This document shows positions 6,128-15,755 of a stretch of DNA of 64,000 nt, piece after piece. The translations under genes were made by a program, and so were the position numbers. The stretch spans positions 186,001 to 250,000 of the forward strand of contig JNJK01000005.1 of the NCBI GenBank assembly GCA_000701625.1, given 5' to 3'. The first letter of the stretch is position 1; each line of letters opens with the position of its first letter. The notes below the pieces were generated by a model, which was given only the letters and a program-made list of their open reading frames with translations, ran no database searches and was not told where the DNA came from. Origin of the DNA: Lachnospiraceae bacterium MC2017 (GTDB taxonomy: Bacteria > Bacillota > Clostridia > Lachnospirales > Lachnospiraceae).

Positions 6128-9100
6128 TCAATCGTTTAAGATTTCCCCAACTCTCTCATACTCCATTTTATCCATTGCTTTACGAACCCTTTCATATTTT
6201 TCTTTTTCACTCTCCGGTGGTCTGTATTTCCGCAGATTATCAAAGATCATTTCCACATTTTCGAAATCATTCACCTCGATAAACTCTTTTAAAGCTTCAT
6301 ATCCTTCATACAATTCCTCCTTACTGATTTCAGGATACGACTCGTTATCGTTATCAGGTAACATTTCACGAAGAGTATTTGCGATCATATCTGCCCATTC
6401 CAATAAAAAAGTTATATGAAGATAAATGAAATCAATTTTTCGGGCATCACCACTTTTTTCCATATCAAAACATAACCTGGAGAAATCCGGGAAACCTGCG
6501 AGACGAGCTGCCGTTTTCAATGCATGAACTTTTATTGTAAAGTTATCAATATCACCCCTGTCTATAAAATACTTTAATTCTGCAGACTTTTCAGGAAGCG
6601 TATACACAAACTCCTTCAATACCTTTAGATAAGTAGCCGGGTCTCCACAATTTTCAATGGCATCTTCTATCGTCAGCTGTGGTATCCTATCAAGTTTCAT
6701 CAATAGTTCACGCATCTCGCTGTCTTCAATTTTGTCAAACCATGCCCTACCGTCTTTCTCATCTTCACTTTCTTTTACCGGTTCCACCTTTTCTTCCGGC
6801 AAGAAATGACGCACTGTATTCTCCAGTTCATTTGGGTTAACGGGTTTTGGTAAATATGCATCAAAACCATCCCTCATGAATTTCTCTTTCATCCCTGACA
6901 TAGCATTCGCAGTGAGAACGATTATCGGAGTATCACGATTAAGAGCACCCTCCGGGAGCTTCCTTATAGCTTTCATGGTCTCCGTTCCATCCATCTCAGG
7001 CATACGATGATCCATAAATATCATGTCATATTTAGCCTCTTTGATCGCCTCCAGACACGCTTTTCCGCTTTCTACCGTGTCAACCTGCACCTTTGTCCGT
7101 CCTAAGAGATTTCTGATAACGGTGAGGTTCATGGAAGTATCATCAACTGCCAGTATTCGTCCATCCGGAGCATGGAAAAATTCCCTGTCCTGTCGCTCCT
7201 CATATCCCCTTTCTTTTCCACGGGTAATATAATCATTTCCTATCGGAGCCCAGTCCGCCACCTCCTGAACCAACGCACATGAAAACTCAGAACCTTCTCC
7301 ATATACGCTGGAAACCTGTAAGCGACTTCCCATAAGTTCAAGAAGAGTCACTGTAATGTTCATTCCCAGACCGGTACCCTCGATGTTACGATTTCTTTTT
7401 TCTTCTATTCTTTCAAATGCAGCATACAATTTGGGAATATCATCTTCTTTTATCCCGATTCCGGTATCTTTAACTCTAAAAGTGATCTCAATTTTATTAT
7501 CTTCGATTATTTTATACGAAGCACAAAAAGTAATCTTTCCTTCTTTCGTATACTTTACAGCATTACTTAACAGATTCATAAGTATCTGTCGTATACGGAT
7601 CTCATCTCCTATACACTCATCAGGTATCTCCGGATCGACTTCCATAACGAGTTCAAGCTTTTTATCCGCGATCCTTCCCTCAGTTATCACATAGAGATCA
7701 TTAAGCATCGATGAAAGGCTATATTGTATCGGAATGATCTCCATTTTTCCGGCTTCTATCTTTGAAAAATCAAGTATCTCATTTATTAGCGAAAGCAGCG
7801 TATCTCCTGCTTTTTTGATATTTTGCGCATATTCCGTTATTTCAGCGTCACGGCTTTTACGCAAGATCATCTCATCCATTCCGAGTATAGAATTGATCGG
7901 CGTCCTGATCTCATGAGACATATTAGATAAGAATGAGGATTTTGCATTATTCGCAGCCCTTGCAACCTCGATCTTGCTCTGTAGTTCTCTCTCTTTCTCC
8001 TGCTCCTCGAGCTCCATATATTCTTCTGTCGTAGCCTGGATCAGATGCGTTACCTTATCAAAAAATGGTACACGGCTCTTATTATCAACTTCATACTGTA
8101 TCTCTGTTACTTCATCAGTCGCAGGCTCGCCCTCCCTCATTGCCATAGCGACCAACGAGCAATTAAGCAGAAAAACACCTTTTTCCACATTTACAAGCTC
8201 ACCAAAACAACAGCATCCGGACAGTTCCGGCTGAAGCTGCGTAAAAAATTCGATTTCCTGCTTTTCCTCTTCTTTCATGTACATATTTCTGTTCGTACAA
8301 ACTGTGAGGAACAGTGCTTCTCCCCGGAATTTCGCAAGTTTTTTTGCTCTATCCCAAGAGTAATTGAGCATTTCGGAAATCGTCCCCATTGACAGACGTA
8401 CCTTATCTTCTCTTACTATACCTGCCTTAATGAGTAATCCGCCTCTCTCGGTAATCACAGGAACATCACGCACCAGATCGTAAATCCCATGCTGAACCAT
8501 CAATGGAAATTCCAAAATATTCTCTATAAAATTCTCATCAACTTCTACACCCAGATATTTCTGATAAAGTTCTGTTGCCGGCAGTCCATCTATCTCAAGT
8601 ATCTCATTTCCATCTATCTTGGTTATGGTATGACTAATACCTGTCGGTCTCCAGCCTTGGGAATAAATTGTCTCCGCATAGAGATCATTTCCACTAAATA
8701 CCACAAGTGCAGCACCTCTATGATAAATTTTTTCTCCATCTGTAAAAAAATAATGTTCTTGATCCAAATCCCCATGATCCTTTGAGGAAACCACATCTCC
8801 CGCCAAAGAAAATTTATCCGACGGTAATTCAAGCGACTGGAAGAATGACTTCACATCTTTCATAAAAGAAGTATTAATGTACAGTCTTGCACAAACAGCC
8901 TCCGGAATTTCTCTCATAGCTGCTGTCATTCCGCGTGCCATTTCCCTACAACTTACAACATCTTCATCGTACGCAAAAATATGCACATTACTCTTTTCGA
9001 ACACAAATATCCCAAGAACAATCGAATCCTGTTGTATTTGTCCCTTCGCTATCTCGAAATGTGTACTTATCCCCAAAATATGAATATTTCGTATTTTTTT

Positions 9101-9265
9101 CCGTAATTCAGACGCGATCTTCATGGTGTGATGAGTAGTGTATTCACCTACCATTATTTCCGCAAAGACAGCAGAAGAAGGCGCATAGCAGTCATGCGCC
9201 TTCACTTCTTCAATTGCTCTGCTGAGGTCATTATCATCTCGAATAGTGTAGGTAAACTGCTTCAT
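6128..9265 (-). CDS. FIST-domain hybrid sensor histidine kinase
   Basis: This 1045-residue cytosolic hybrid kinase has no membrane segment. Residues about 20-390 form FIST_N/FIST_C domains, known as sensor domains for small ligands, possibly amino acids. A coiled linker is followed by HisKA (FLSNMSHEIRTP, phospho-His 451), HATPase (NLLSNAVKY, DTGIGI and GTGLGM boxes), a receiver (MDHRMPEMDG, Asp 752; LPKP lysine 807) and an Hpt domain (IKVHALKTAARLAG, His 914). The whole phosphorelay is thus in one chain. The hyuA stop lies inside its ribosome site (AGGAGATGATAGTGCATG), so translation is coupled to the purine operon. No separate DNA-binding response regulator is in the window. Sensing of a purine-derived ligand is inference. 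Confidence 0.92.
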   Translation of the reverse strand: MKQFTYTIRDDNDLSRAIEEVKAHDCYAPSSAVFAEIMVGEYTTHHTMKIASELRKKIRNIHILGISTHFEIAKGQIQQDSIVLGIFVFEKSNVHIFAYDEDVVSCREMARGMTAAMREIPEAVCARLYINTSFMKDVKSFFQSLELPSDKFSLAGDVVSSKDHGDLDQEHYFFTDGEKIYHRGAALVVFSGNDLYAETIYSQGWRPTGISHTITKIDGNEILEIDGLPATELYQKYLGVEVDENFIENILEFPLMVQHGIYDLVRDVPVITERGGLLIKAGIVREDKVRLSMGTISEMLNYSWDRAKKLAKFRGEALFLTVCTNRNMYMKEEEKQEIEFFTQLQPELSGCCCFGELVNVEKGVFLLNCSLVAMAMREGEPATDEVTEIQYEVDNKSRVPFFDKVTHLIQATTEEYMELEEQEKERELQSKIEVARAANNAKSSFLSNMSHEIRTPINSILGMDEMILRKSRDAEITEYAQNIKKAGDTLLSLINEILDFSKIEAGKMEIIPIQYSLSSMLNDLYVITEGRIADKKLELVMEVDPEIPDECIGDEIRIRQILMNLLSNAVKYTKEGKITFCASYKIIEDNKIEITFRVKDTGIGIKEDDIPKLYAAFERIEEKRNRNIEGTGLGMNITVTLLELMGSRLQVSSVYGEGSEFSCALVQEVADWAPIGNDYITRGKERGYEERQDREFFHAPDGRILAVDDTSMNLTVIRNLLGRTKVQVDTVESGKACLEAIKEAKYDMIFMDHRMPEMDGTETMKAIRKLPEGALNRDTPIIVLTANAMSGMKEKFMRDGFDAYLPKPVNPNELENTVRHFLPEEKVEPVKESEDEKDGRAWFDKIEDSEMRELLMKLDRIPQLTIEDAIENCGDPATYLKVLKEFVYTLPEKSAELKYFIDRGDIDNFTIKVHALKTAARLAGFPDFSRLCFDMEKSGDARKIDFIYLHITFLLEWADMIANTLREMLPDNDNESYPEISKEELYEGYEALKEFIEVNDFENVEMIFDNLRKYRPPESEKEKYERVRKAMDKMEYERVGEILND

Positions 9266-9271
9266 GCACTA

Positions 9272-10618
9272 TCATCTCCTGACATATTCACCCATATGTA
9301 TGTCTGTTGATCTTCCGTTCTCCGCAGCCAGCTCTCCGTTTACGAAAACATAACGTGGACGTCCTTCGACCTTTAATCCCTCAAAAGGAGTGTAATCCAC
9401 ATTCTGCTCCATGTCACTTGCCCTGATAGTCCACTTCACACCCGGATCCCACACAGTGATATCCGCATCCGCACCTTCCTGAAGCGCACCCTTTCTCGGG
9501 TACATTCCAAAGACTTTTGCAGGATTTGAACTCATTAACCGACAATAATCCATCGCAGAAATCTGATCACCAAATATTTTTTTCATGATGACAGGTCTAT
9601 GTTCTATTCCGGGACATCCATTAGGAATCTTCGTGAAATCATCTCTTCCAAGGTTCTTCTGTGTGTCAAAACGAAAACTGCAGTGATCAGTGGCAATAGT
9701 GTCTATATCCCCGACGATCACAGCTTCTCTAAGAGCATAAATATCCTCTGCCCTGCGAAGGGGCGGACTGCATACATACTTTGCCCCCTCAAAGTCCGGG
9801 AGCTCATACTTTGACTCGTCAAGTATCATATACTGAGGGCAGCTCTCCACATATACTTTCACGCCCTGTTCTTTTGCTTTCTTTACTTCCTGCAAGCCGA
9901 GTCTCGTTGACAGATGCACTATATTTATCGGACAACCTGACAATTTACCTAAGTAGCAAAATCTACTTATCGCTTCAGCTTCTGCCTCTGCAGGATGCGC
10001 CAACGGATGCGCGTCTGTGCCAAACCTGCCTCCTGCCTTAAGTCTTTCCTGCCTGTTTGTGATCACTGCTCCGTTTTCACAATGACATCCCACGATAAAC
10101 CCATATTTTTTCGCATTTTCCAGCAATTCAAGAATCTCTGAATCCGTAAGTGCAGTATCATATGCCATATAAACCTTCAGAGAAGATACACCTGCTTCTC
10201 TAAGAGCCTTAAATTCATGTCTGGCATCATCGTTCCAGTCACAAACTGCCATATGAAAAGCGTAATTTACATGAGCTTTTCCCTCAGCCTTTCTTTTCCA
10301 TGTATCAAGTGCATTTAAGAGTGTGTCACCTTCATATTGCGTAGCAAAATCCACTATGGTCGTAGTTCCACCTGCTGCTGCTGCTCTTGTACCCGACTCA
10401 AAATCATCCGCCGTCAGGTTTCCTCCAACCGGAAGATCCAGATGAGTATGTGCATCAATAAATCCTGGAAATACAAGACATCCTGAAGCATCTATGATCT
10501 CATCATCCTCTTTAGGTACTATTTCTCCGATCTCAACTATTTTTCCGTTATAAATTGCAAGAGAAAGGTCGTAAAGCCCTTTTGGCGTCACAAGTGTTCC
10601 ATTTTGAATTATCTTCAT
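9272..10618 (-). CDS. hyuA: Dihydropyrimidinase / hydantoinase-type amidohydrolase
   Basis: The 448-residue cyclic amidohydrolase has the metal motif FIDAHTHLDLP (His 57, His 59) and the bridging carboxylated lysine in SSLKVYMAY (Lys 148). Later metal ligands lie at VGCHCEN, NIVHLS and IDTIATDHC. The family opens hydantoin, dihydropyrimidine or related ring amides. In the anaerobic purine-degradation gene set this enzyme is proposed to open a reduced purine or ureide ring. It lies 27 bp downstream of arcC in the same operon and is coupled to the FIST kinase downstream. The exact substrate is not visible. Confidence 0.93.
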   Translation of the reverse strand: MKIIQNGTLVTPKGLYDLSLAIYNGKIVEIGEIVPKEDDEIIDASGCLVFPGFIDAHTHLDLPVGGNLTADDFESGTRAAAAGGTTTIVDFATQYEGDTLLNALDTWKRKAEGKAHVNYAFHMAVCDWNDDARHEFKALREAGVSSLKVYMAYDTALTDSEILELLENAKKYGFIVGCHCENGAVITNRQERLKAGGRFGTDAHPLAHPAEAEAEAISRFCYLGKLSGCPINIVHLSTRLGLQEVKKAKEQGVKVYVESCPQYMILDESKYELPDFEGAKYVCSPPLRRAEDIYALREAVIVGDIDTIATDHCSFRFDTQKNLGRDDFTKIPNGCPGIEHRPVIMKKIFGDQISAMDYCRLMSSNPAKVFGMYPRKGALQEGADADITVWDPGVKWTIRASDMEQNVDYTPFEGLKVEGRPRYVFVNGELAAENGRSTDIHMGEYVRR

Positions 10619-10645
10619 AACCCCTCACTTTCCAATGGACTGAGA

Positions 10646-11587
10646 CTATGCATGTATGATGGTTCCAGTTTTTCCGTTTACTCCGTCTGATGCGCTTAAA
10701 AGATGTGTTATGAGTGTCGTCCTCCCGGGTTTACTCTCTGTAAACTCCAACGCCGCCTGCATCTTTGGAAGCATCGAACCCGGAGCAAATTCACCATCCT
10801 CTATGTATTTCCTGATCTCGTCCGGTACAAGTTCATCAAGTTCCTTCTGTTCCGGAGTACCAAAGTGAATGGCTACTTTTTCAACTGCCGTCAAAATGAT
10901 CAGCATATCGGCATCCAGCTGTTCGGCAAGCTTTTCTGCTGCAAAATCCTTATCTATTACAGCAGCCGCTCCCTTCAGATGATGTCCTGTCGTACGAAAA
11001 ACAGGTATGCCTCCTCCGCCGCAGCAGACAACTATGTGATCTGTCTGTACCAGAGATTCTATGGTTCCGATCTCGACTACCCCTACAGGTCTCGGCGAAG
11101 CTACGACTCTTCGGTATCCCCGTCCTGCATCCTCGATAAAATCATGATTTCTTTCATCCATCATCGCCTGAGCTTCTTCCTTTGTCATAAAAGCTCCGAT
11201 AGGCTTTGTAGGATGCTCAAATGCAGGATCCTCCGGATCTACTTCAACCTGTGTCAGCACGGTAGCGACGCCTTTATCGATACCTCTGTCCAGCATCTCC
11301 TCTCTCAGAGCATTCTGCAGGTCATAACCAATATAACCCTGACTCATGGCTACACATACAGATAAAGGAAACGGAACATGATCCTCCGGCTGCTGTCGGA
11401 CGAGATACTGCATTGCCTGCTGTATCATTCCGACCTGTGGACCGTTTCCATGAACGATTATCACTTCATGTCCGTCCTCTACCAGATCAGTTATAGCTTT
11501 TGCTGTCTTTTTAACAGCCTTCATCTGCTCCGGAAGGTTCTTTCCAAGCGCATTTCCGCCAAGCGCGATAACTATGCGTTTTCCCAT
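10646..11587 (-). CDS. arcC: Carbamate kinase
   Basis: This 313-residue amino-acid-kinase fold protein starts with the phosphate-binding VIALGGNALG, followed by IIVHGNGPQVG, VCCGGGGIPV and a DKDFAAEKLAEQL segment. These are the standard carbamate kinase motifs. It converts carbamoyl phosphate and ADP to ATP, CO2 and ammonia, the energy-yielding last step after the YgeW carbamoyltransferase encoded just upstream. It is 27 bp from its neighbour on each side, so it is in the ygeX operon. Confidence 0.97.
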   Translation of the reverse strand: MGKRIVIALGGNALGKNLPEQMKAVKKTAKAITDLVEDGHEVIIVHGNGPQVGMIQQAMQYLVRQQPEDHVPFPLSVCVAMSQGYIGYDLQNALREEMLDRGIDKGVATVLTQVEVDPEDPAFEHPTKPIGAFMTKEEAQAMMDERNHDFIEDAGRGYRRVVASPRPVGVVEIGTIESLVQTDHIVVCCGGGGIPVFRTTGHHLKGAAAVIDKDFAAEKLAEQLDADMLIILTAVEKVAIHFGTPEQKELDELVPDEIRKYIEDGEFAPGSMLPKMQAALEFTESKPGRTTLITHLLSASDGVNGKTGTIIHA

Positions 11588-11614
11588 TGCATCACCACCT
11601 TAACACAGATTTTT

Positions 11615-12814
11615 TCACTTCATGAAATGTCTTTCTTTTCCATTTTCCTCAAGCGCTTTCAGTACCGCCTGCGGATCCTTACATTTTGCAAGGAAGATCA
11701 TCGCAGCGATTATATACGGCTTATAAGATGCCTCTTTATAAAGTGAATCTCTGTATCTGTCAAATACGGATGCTTCAACCTCGCCCTGTTCACAGGATAC
11801 ATCATTTATATCTGCAGGCAGACAATGAAGATACAATGCTTTTCCGTCTTTTGTAGTCTTCATGAGTTCTTCCGTGCAGCACCAGTCCTTATGCTCAGCA
11901 TTCTGCGCGAGAAGTTCTTTTTCTAATGCTTCGATCCCGTCAAAGTCACCCTTTCCATACAGATCGGTTCTCTTCTCCATTGCTGCAAAAGGAGCCCAGC
12001 TCTTCGGATAAACTATGTCGGCATCCTTAAATGCTTCTGCCATATTATTTGTCTTCCTGAAACTTCCACCGGATGCTTCTGCCTGCTTCTTTGCGATCTC
12101 TTCTACCTCAGGCATTACTTCATAGCCTTCCGGATGTGCCAGTACCACTTCACAACCAAGTCTTGTGAAAAGGCCTATCGCCCCCTGGGGAACAGACAAC
12201 GGTTTTCCGTAGCTCGGTGAATATGCCCACGACATGGCGATCTTCTTACCCTTAAGATTTTCTACACCGCCAAATTCATGGATACAGTGAAGTGTATCTG
12301 CCATAAGCTGTGTCGGATGATCCACATCATCCTGCAGATCTACCAGTGTCGGTCTCTGCTCCAGTATTCCGTCCTTATATCCTTCTGTCACTGCATCATC
12401 AACGTCATGCATATATTTCAGACCTTTTCCTATATACATATCGTCACGGATACCTATTACATCTGCCATGAAGGAGATCATATTTGCAGTTTCCCTTACT
12501 GTTTCTCCATGTGCGATCTGACTCTTTTTTTCGTCCATATCCTGTACCGCGAGTCCAAGCATGTTACAGGCCGAAGCAAAAGAAAATCTTGTTCTGGTAG
12601 AATTATCACGGAAAATACTGATACCGAGTCCAGAGTCAAAGATACGTGTAGAGATATTATTCTCTCTTAAATTCCTGAGAGCATCTGCCACAGTAAATAC
12701 CGCATGCAGCTCATCATCTGTCTTTTCCCAAGTCTTAAAGAAACTTCCATTGTACATTTTTTTGAAATCAAGTTTATTAAGTCTGTCGATATATTCCTGA
12801 ATATTTGCACTCAT
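11615..12814 (-). CDS. ygeW: YgeW-type carbamoyltransferase
   Basis: This 399-residue aspartate/ornithine-carbamoyltransferase relative has STRTRFSF (carbamoyl-phosphate loop), DDVDHPTQLMADTL and LHCLPADINDVSCEQGEV. It is longer than OTCase and matches the YgeW group seen in selenium/purine clusters. The proposed role is phosphorolysis of a ureido acid from purine breakdown, giving carbamoyl phosphate for ArcC. It is followed 27 bp later by arcC. The substrate is established neither by sequence nor by the family name. Confidence 0.94.
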   Translation of the reverse strand: MSANIQEYIDRLNKLDFKKMYNGSFFKTWEKTDDELHAVFTVADALRNLRENNISTRIFDSGLGISIFRDNSTRTRFSFASACNMLGLAVQDMDEKKSQIAHGETVRETANMISFMADVIGIRDDMYIGKGLKYMHDVDDAVTEGYKDGILEQRPTLVDLQDDVDHPTQLMADTLHCIHEFGGVENLKGKKIAMSWAYSPSYGKPLSVPQGAIGLFTRLGCEVVLAHPEGYEVMPEVEEIAKKQAEASGGSFRKTNNMAEAFKDADIVYPKSWAPFAAMEKRTDLYGKGDFDGIEALEKELLAQNAEHKDWCCTEELMKTTKDGKALYLHCLPADINDVSCEQGEVEASVFDRYRDSLYKEASYKPYIIAAMIFLAKCKDPQAVLKALEENGKERHFMK

Positions 12815-12879
12815 GGTATCACTCTCCTTATTTTCCTAATTCATCCATATGACACGAATTGCTTCCTTTTTGAGCAAGC

Positions 12880-14220
12880 TCAATCGGATTTTTTACTTTT
12901 GACCCTGTCATCATACAGATTTAACGCTGCTACATATTCTGCTGCACATCTGACGAGATCCTGCTTCCAAGTGATCTCATTAGGTGCGTGAGCCTGATTT
13001 TCTGCACCCGGTCCAAAACCTACACAAGGTATTCCATGACGTCCCTGTATCGCAACACCGTTTGTGGAGAAAGTCCACTTATCCGTCAACGGACGATCAC
13101 GCAATGCTTTCTGGCTGTCAGGTCCCATTCTATGATCACCGAAGAGTGCCTTATGCGCATCTACCAGAGCTTTTACATGTGGATCGTTTTCTCCGTTTAT
13201 CCATGTTGGGAAATATGCTTCTGTTTCGTACACAGTTCCCTTCCAGGACGGACGGTCATACATATACATAGAAACCTTTACATCATCACCATATTTCTTC
13301 ACAGACGGTAGATTTCTGATCTCATCAAGACAGGATTCCCATGTCTCTCCTGCTGTCATTCTGCGGTCTATAGAGATGCTACAGGAATCTGCGACCGCAC
13401 AGCGGCTTGGAGATGTATAAAATACCTGCGAAACTGTGCATGTTCCGCGGCCAAGGAATCTCGCATCTTCATAATGGTCGGGATTATACTTCGGATCCAG
13501 CATTTTAACCAGGCCTCGTATCTCTGTTGATTCATCGCAGCCATTATTATTAAGAGCCCGAACTTCCTGAATGATATCCGCCATTTTATAGATAGCATTA
13601 TCGCCTCTTTCCGGAGCTGAACCATGACAGCTGACGCCTCTCACGTCCACACGGATCTCCATACGACCTCTCTGACCTCTGTAAATACCGCCGTCAGTCG
13701 GTTCTGTGGAAATGACAAATTCCGGACGGATACCATCTTTTTCTACGATGTACTGCCAGCAAAGTCCATCACAGTCTTCTTCCATGATCGAACCGACTAC
13801 CATGACCTTATACCCCTTTGGTACAAGATCCATATCTTTCATCATCTTTGCTGCATAAACAGATGAAACCAGACCTCCTGTCTGATCTGATCCGCCTCGT
13901 CCATAGATCACATCATCATCTTCCCATCCTGTATACGGATCATCTGTCCAGTTGTCCCGATTTCCGATTCCTACTGTATCGATATGACTATCAAGAGCAA
14001 TTATCTTTTCTCCGTCACCGATCCAGCCAATGACATTTCCGAGACCGTCTATCTCGACCTTATCAAAGCCAAGCTCTTTCATCTTTTCTTCAATATGTTT
14101 AACGACCCCTTCTTCCTCACAGCTTTCGCTGGGAATAGCAATGAGTTCCCGTAAGAAAGCTGCCATATCAGCTTTATATCCTTCTGCCTTTGCCTTTATC
14201 GCTTCGTAATCAAGCCCCAT
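12880..14220 (-). CDS. ygeY: YgeY-type M20-family hydrolase
   Basis: This 446-residue metallohydrolase of the M20/ArgE/DapE superfamily has DSHIDTVGI (zinc ligand and catalytic Asp), RGGSDQTGG, an EED pair in SIMEEDCDG, and a late [11 protein letters not shown] with HAPNE. The YgeY group always accompanies ygeX and ygeW. Proposed activity is deacylation or decarbamoylation of an amino-acid intermediate. ATG 14220 is chosen because GGAGGAG lies just before it; the upstream TTG at 14238 has none. It lies between ygeX (50 bp) and ygeW (65 bp). Confidence 0.93.
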   Translation of the reverse strand: MGLDYEAIKAKAEGYKADMAAFLRELIAIPSESCEEEGVVKHIEEKMKELGFDKVEIDGLGNVIGWIGDGEKIIALDSHIDTVGIGNRDNWTDDPYTGWEDDDVIYGRGGSDQTGGLVSSVYAAKMMKDMDLVPKGYKVMVVGSIMEEDCDGLCWQYIVEKDGIRPEFVISTEPTDGGIYRGQRGRMEIRVDVRGVSCHGSAPERGDNAIYKMADIIQEVRALNNNGCDESTEIRGLVKMLDPKYNPDHYEDARFLGRGTCTVSQVFYTSPSRCAVADSCSISIDRRMTAGETWESCLDEIRNLPSVKKYGDDVKVSMYMYDRPSWKGTVYETEAYFPTWINGENDPHVKALVDAHKALFGDHRMGPDSQKALRDRPLTDKWTFSTNGVAIQGRHGIPCVGFGPGAENQAHAPNEITWKQDLVRCAAEYVAALNLYDDRVKSKKSD

Positions 14221-14270
14221 TTTTTCTCCTCCATACAAATAATGTAATGTTCAAAAAACACTTTTTCTAT

Positions 14271-15479
14271 TTATAGCGCCCACGCGCCGTCCCATACTAT
14301 CTCACGATAACGTTCCGGATCTGTATCTCCTTCCGTAGAAAAGCAAAGGACCCTGCTCTCAGAATTTAATCCCAGTTTTTCTCTAAGTTCTTTGTAATTC
14401 TCATCTGTCATTATCGTATATACCGCGCCTGTATCCACTGCTCCGGATTCACCGGATATAACCCTTGGGTCTCCCTTTACAGGCGACGAAAGGATCCTCA
14501 TACCTCTTGCAGATACCCAATCAGGACAGGACAGGAAACAATCCGCATGATTTCTCAATATATCCCATCCGATAGTATTCGGTTCTCCACAAGCAAGACC
14601 TGCCATTATCGTCTGCAGATCACCAGTTACTATCTGTTCTTCTCCGGTTCCCAGTACAGCGCCTTTATACAGACAGGCAGCCGCATCTGCCTCACAGATG
14701 ATAAACTTCGGCGGATCATCAGGATAAAGATTTGAAAAGTATCCAACAACAGAAGCCGCCAGACTACCTACCCCCGCCTGTACAAAAATATGTGTCGGGC
14801 GATCGACTCCGTTTTCCTTAAGCTGCTCTGACGCTTCTCTTGACATGGTTCCATAACCCTGCATGATCCACGATGGTATCTCCTCATAACCTTCCCAGGC
14901 TGTGTCCTGTATGATCACTCCATGTTCTGTCTCACGTGCTTCCGCTGCTGCAAGTCTCACACAGTCATCATAGTTAAGCTCTTCGATCGTGACCTTTGCA
15001 TTTTCTTTTGCAATATTGTCAAACCTGGTCTTTGTACTTCCTTTTGGCATATGAACTACTGCTTTTTGATGCAGCTTATTTGCCGCCCAGGCAACTCCCC
15101 TGCCATGGTTACCATCGGTCGCGGTAAAGAATGTCGCATATCCAAAATCTTTTTCAAATTCCGGGCTTGTTAAGTATTCATAGGTCATCTCCGAAACGTC
15201 ACGCTTCATTTCACCTGCAATGTATTTAGCCATTGCAAAGGATCCTCCGAGCACTTTAAATGCGTTGAGCCCAAAACGATAACTCTCATCCTTTACATAT
15301 AATCCACCTATACCGATCTCATCTGCAAGCCCCTTTAAGTTTGCAAGCGGTGTAACAGAATACTGCGGAAAACACTTATGGAATGTATTTGCCGCTTCTA
15401 CATTTTCCTTTGACATGACATTAAGCCATCTGTCATCGCTCCTTGGCATATGATTATCTGACCATTTGATTAGTTCCAT
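14271..15479 (-). CDS. ygeX: Diaminopropionate ammonia-lyase
   Basis: This 402-residue PLP enzyme of fold type II carries the lysine motif SYRFGLNAFKVLGGSF (Lys 75), ATDGNHGRGVAWAA and the glycine-rich VQAGVGSLAASV. These match YgeX, which cleaves 2,3-diaminopropionate to pyruvate and ammonia. In anaerobic purine breakdown, diaminopropionate is a proposed end intermediate, so this gene feeds carbon into pyruvate. It is the first gene of the ygeX-ygeY-ygeW-arcC-hyuA-kinase operon. Its ribosome site is GAGGAGG, and its promoter and operators are upstream at 15606-15677. Confidence 0.96.
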   Translation of the reverse strand: MELIKWSDNHMPRSDDRWLNVMSKENVEAANTFHKCFPQYSVTPLANLKGLADEIGIGGLYVKDESYRFGLNAFKVLGGSFAMAKYIAGEMKRDVSEMTYEYLTSPEFEKDFGYATFFTATDGNHGRGVAWAANKLHQKAVVHMPKGSTKTRFDNIAKENAKVTIEELNYDDCVRLAAAEARETEHGVIIQDTAWEGYEEIPSWIMQGYGTMSREASEQLKENGVDRPTHIFVQAGVGSLAASVVGYFSNLYPDDPPKFIICEADAAACLYKGAVLGTGEEQIVTGDLQTIMAGLACGEPNTIGWDILRNHADCFLSCPDWVSARGMRILSSPVKGDPRVISGESGAVDTGAVYTIMTDENYKELREKLGLNSESRVLCFSTEGDTDPERYREIVWDGAWAL

Positions 15480-15605
15480 AACAATACCTCCTCTACCTGA
15501 ACATATTTTATAAATAACAAATTTTTGTACGATACTGTCATTGTTTTATTTTCTCGACAATTTGCTGCTTCCGAGTCATTTTGTGGTTATTTTCAACATA
15601 TTTCT

Positions 15606-15633
15606 ATCTTATCATCTGACAGTTCACTGTCAA
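15606..15633 (-). promoter_or_regulatory. ygeX promoter overlapped by a palindrome
   Basis: On the minus strand a perfect TTGACA (plus 15628-15633) and TAAGAT (15606-15611) are 16 bases apart. A 16-bp perfect palindrome TGACAGTTCACTGTCA (15617-15632) covers the -35 edge and spacer, so a bound repressor would block polymerase. Confidence 0.75.
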
Positions 15634-15640
15634 TCTTTTA

Positions 15641-15655
15641 CAATGAAGTTCATTG
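15641..15655. promoter_or_regulatory. Second palindrome upstream of ygeX
   Basis: CAATGAAGTTCATTG is a perfect 7+1+7 palindrome just upstream of the ygeX -35 box. It may bind another regulator or a second dimer. Confidence 0.5.
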
Positions 15656-15661
15656 AAAAAT

Positions 15662-15677
15662 TTGACTATTTGATCAA
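15662..15677. promoter_or_regulatory. Putative TetR operator, copy 1 (ygeX)
   Basis: TTGACTATTTGATCAA shares its length, outer half-sites and most bases with the sites before the BMP lipoprotein gene (20984) and guaD (26144). It lies about 29 bp upstream of the ygeX -35 box, so it may act with the nearer palindromes or on an overlapping promoter. Confidence 0.5.
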
Positions 15678-15690
15678 AACCCAAGGTAAC

Positions 15691-15730
15691 AAAAAAGGGC
15701 ATCGAAGCTTTTTACGGCTTCGTTGCCCTT
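15691..15730 (-). terminator. Terminator of the ABC importer operon
   Basis: On the minus strand AAGGGCAACGAAGC pairs with GCTTCGATGCCCTT (one mismatch) and is followed by a T-rich tail. It ends the transporter transcript and insulates the ygeX promoter. Confidence 0.88.
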
Positions 15731-15755
15731 TTGTTTCAACGCATTCAACGCATTT

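Noticed and set aside
10703-11365. Plus-strand 220-codon frame inside the carbamate kinase gene
   Set aside because: Antisense shadow of a clear enzyme gene, without start signals.
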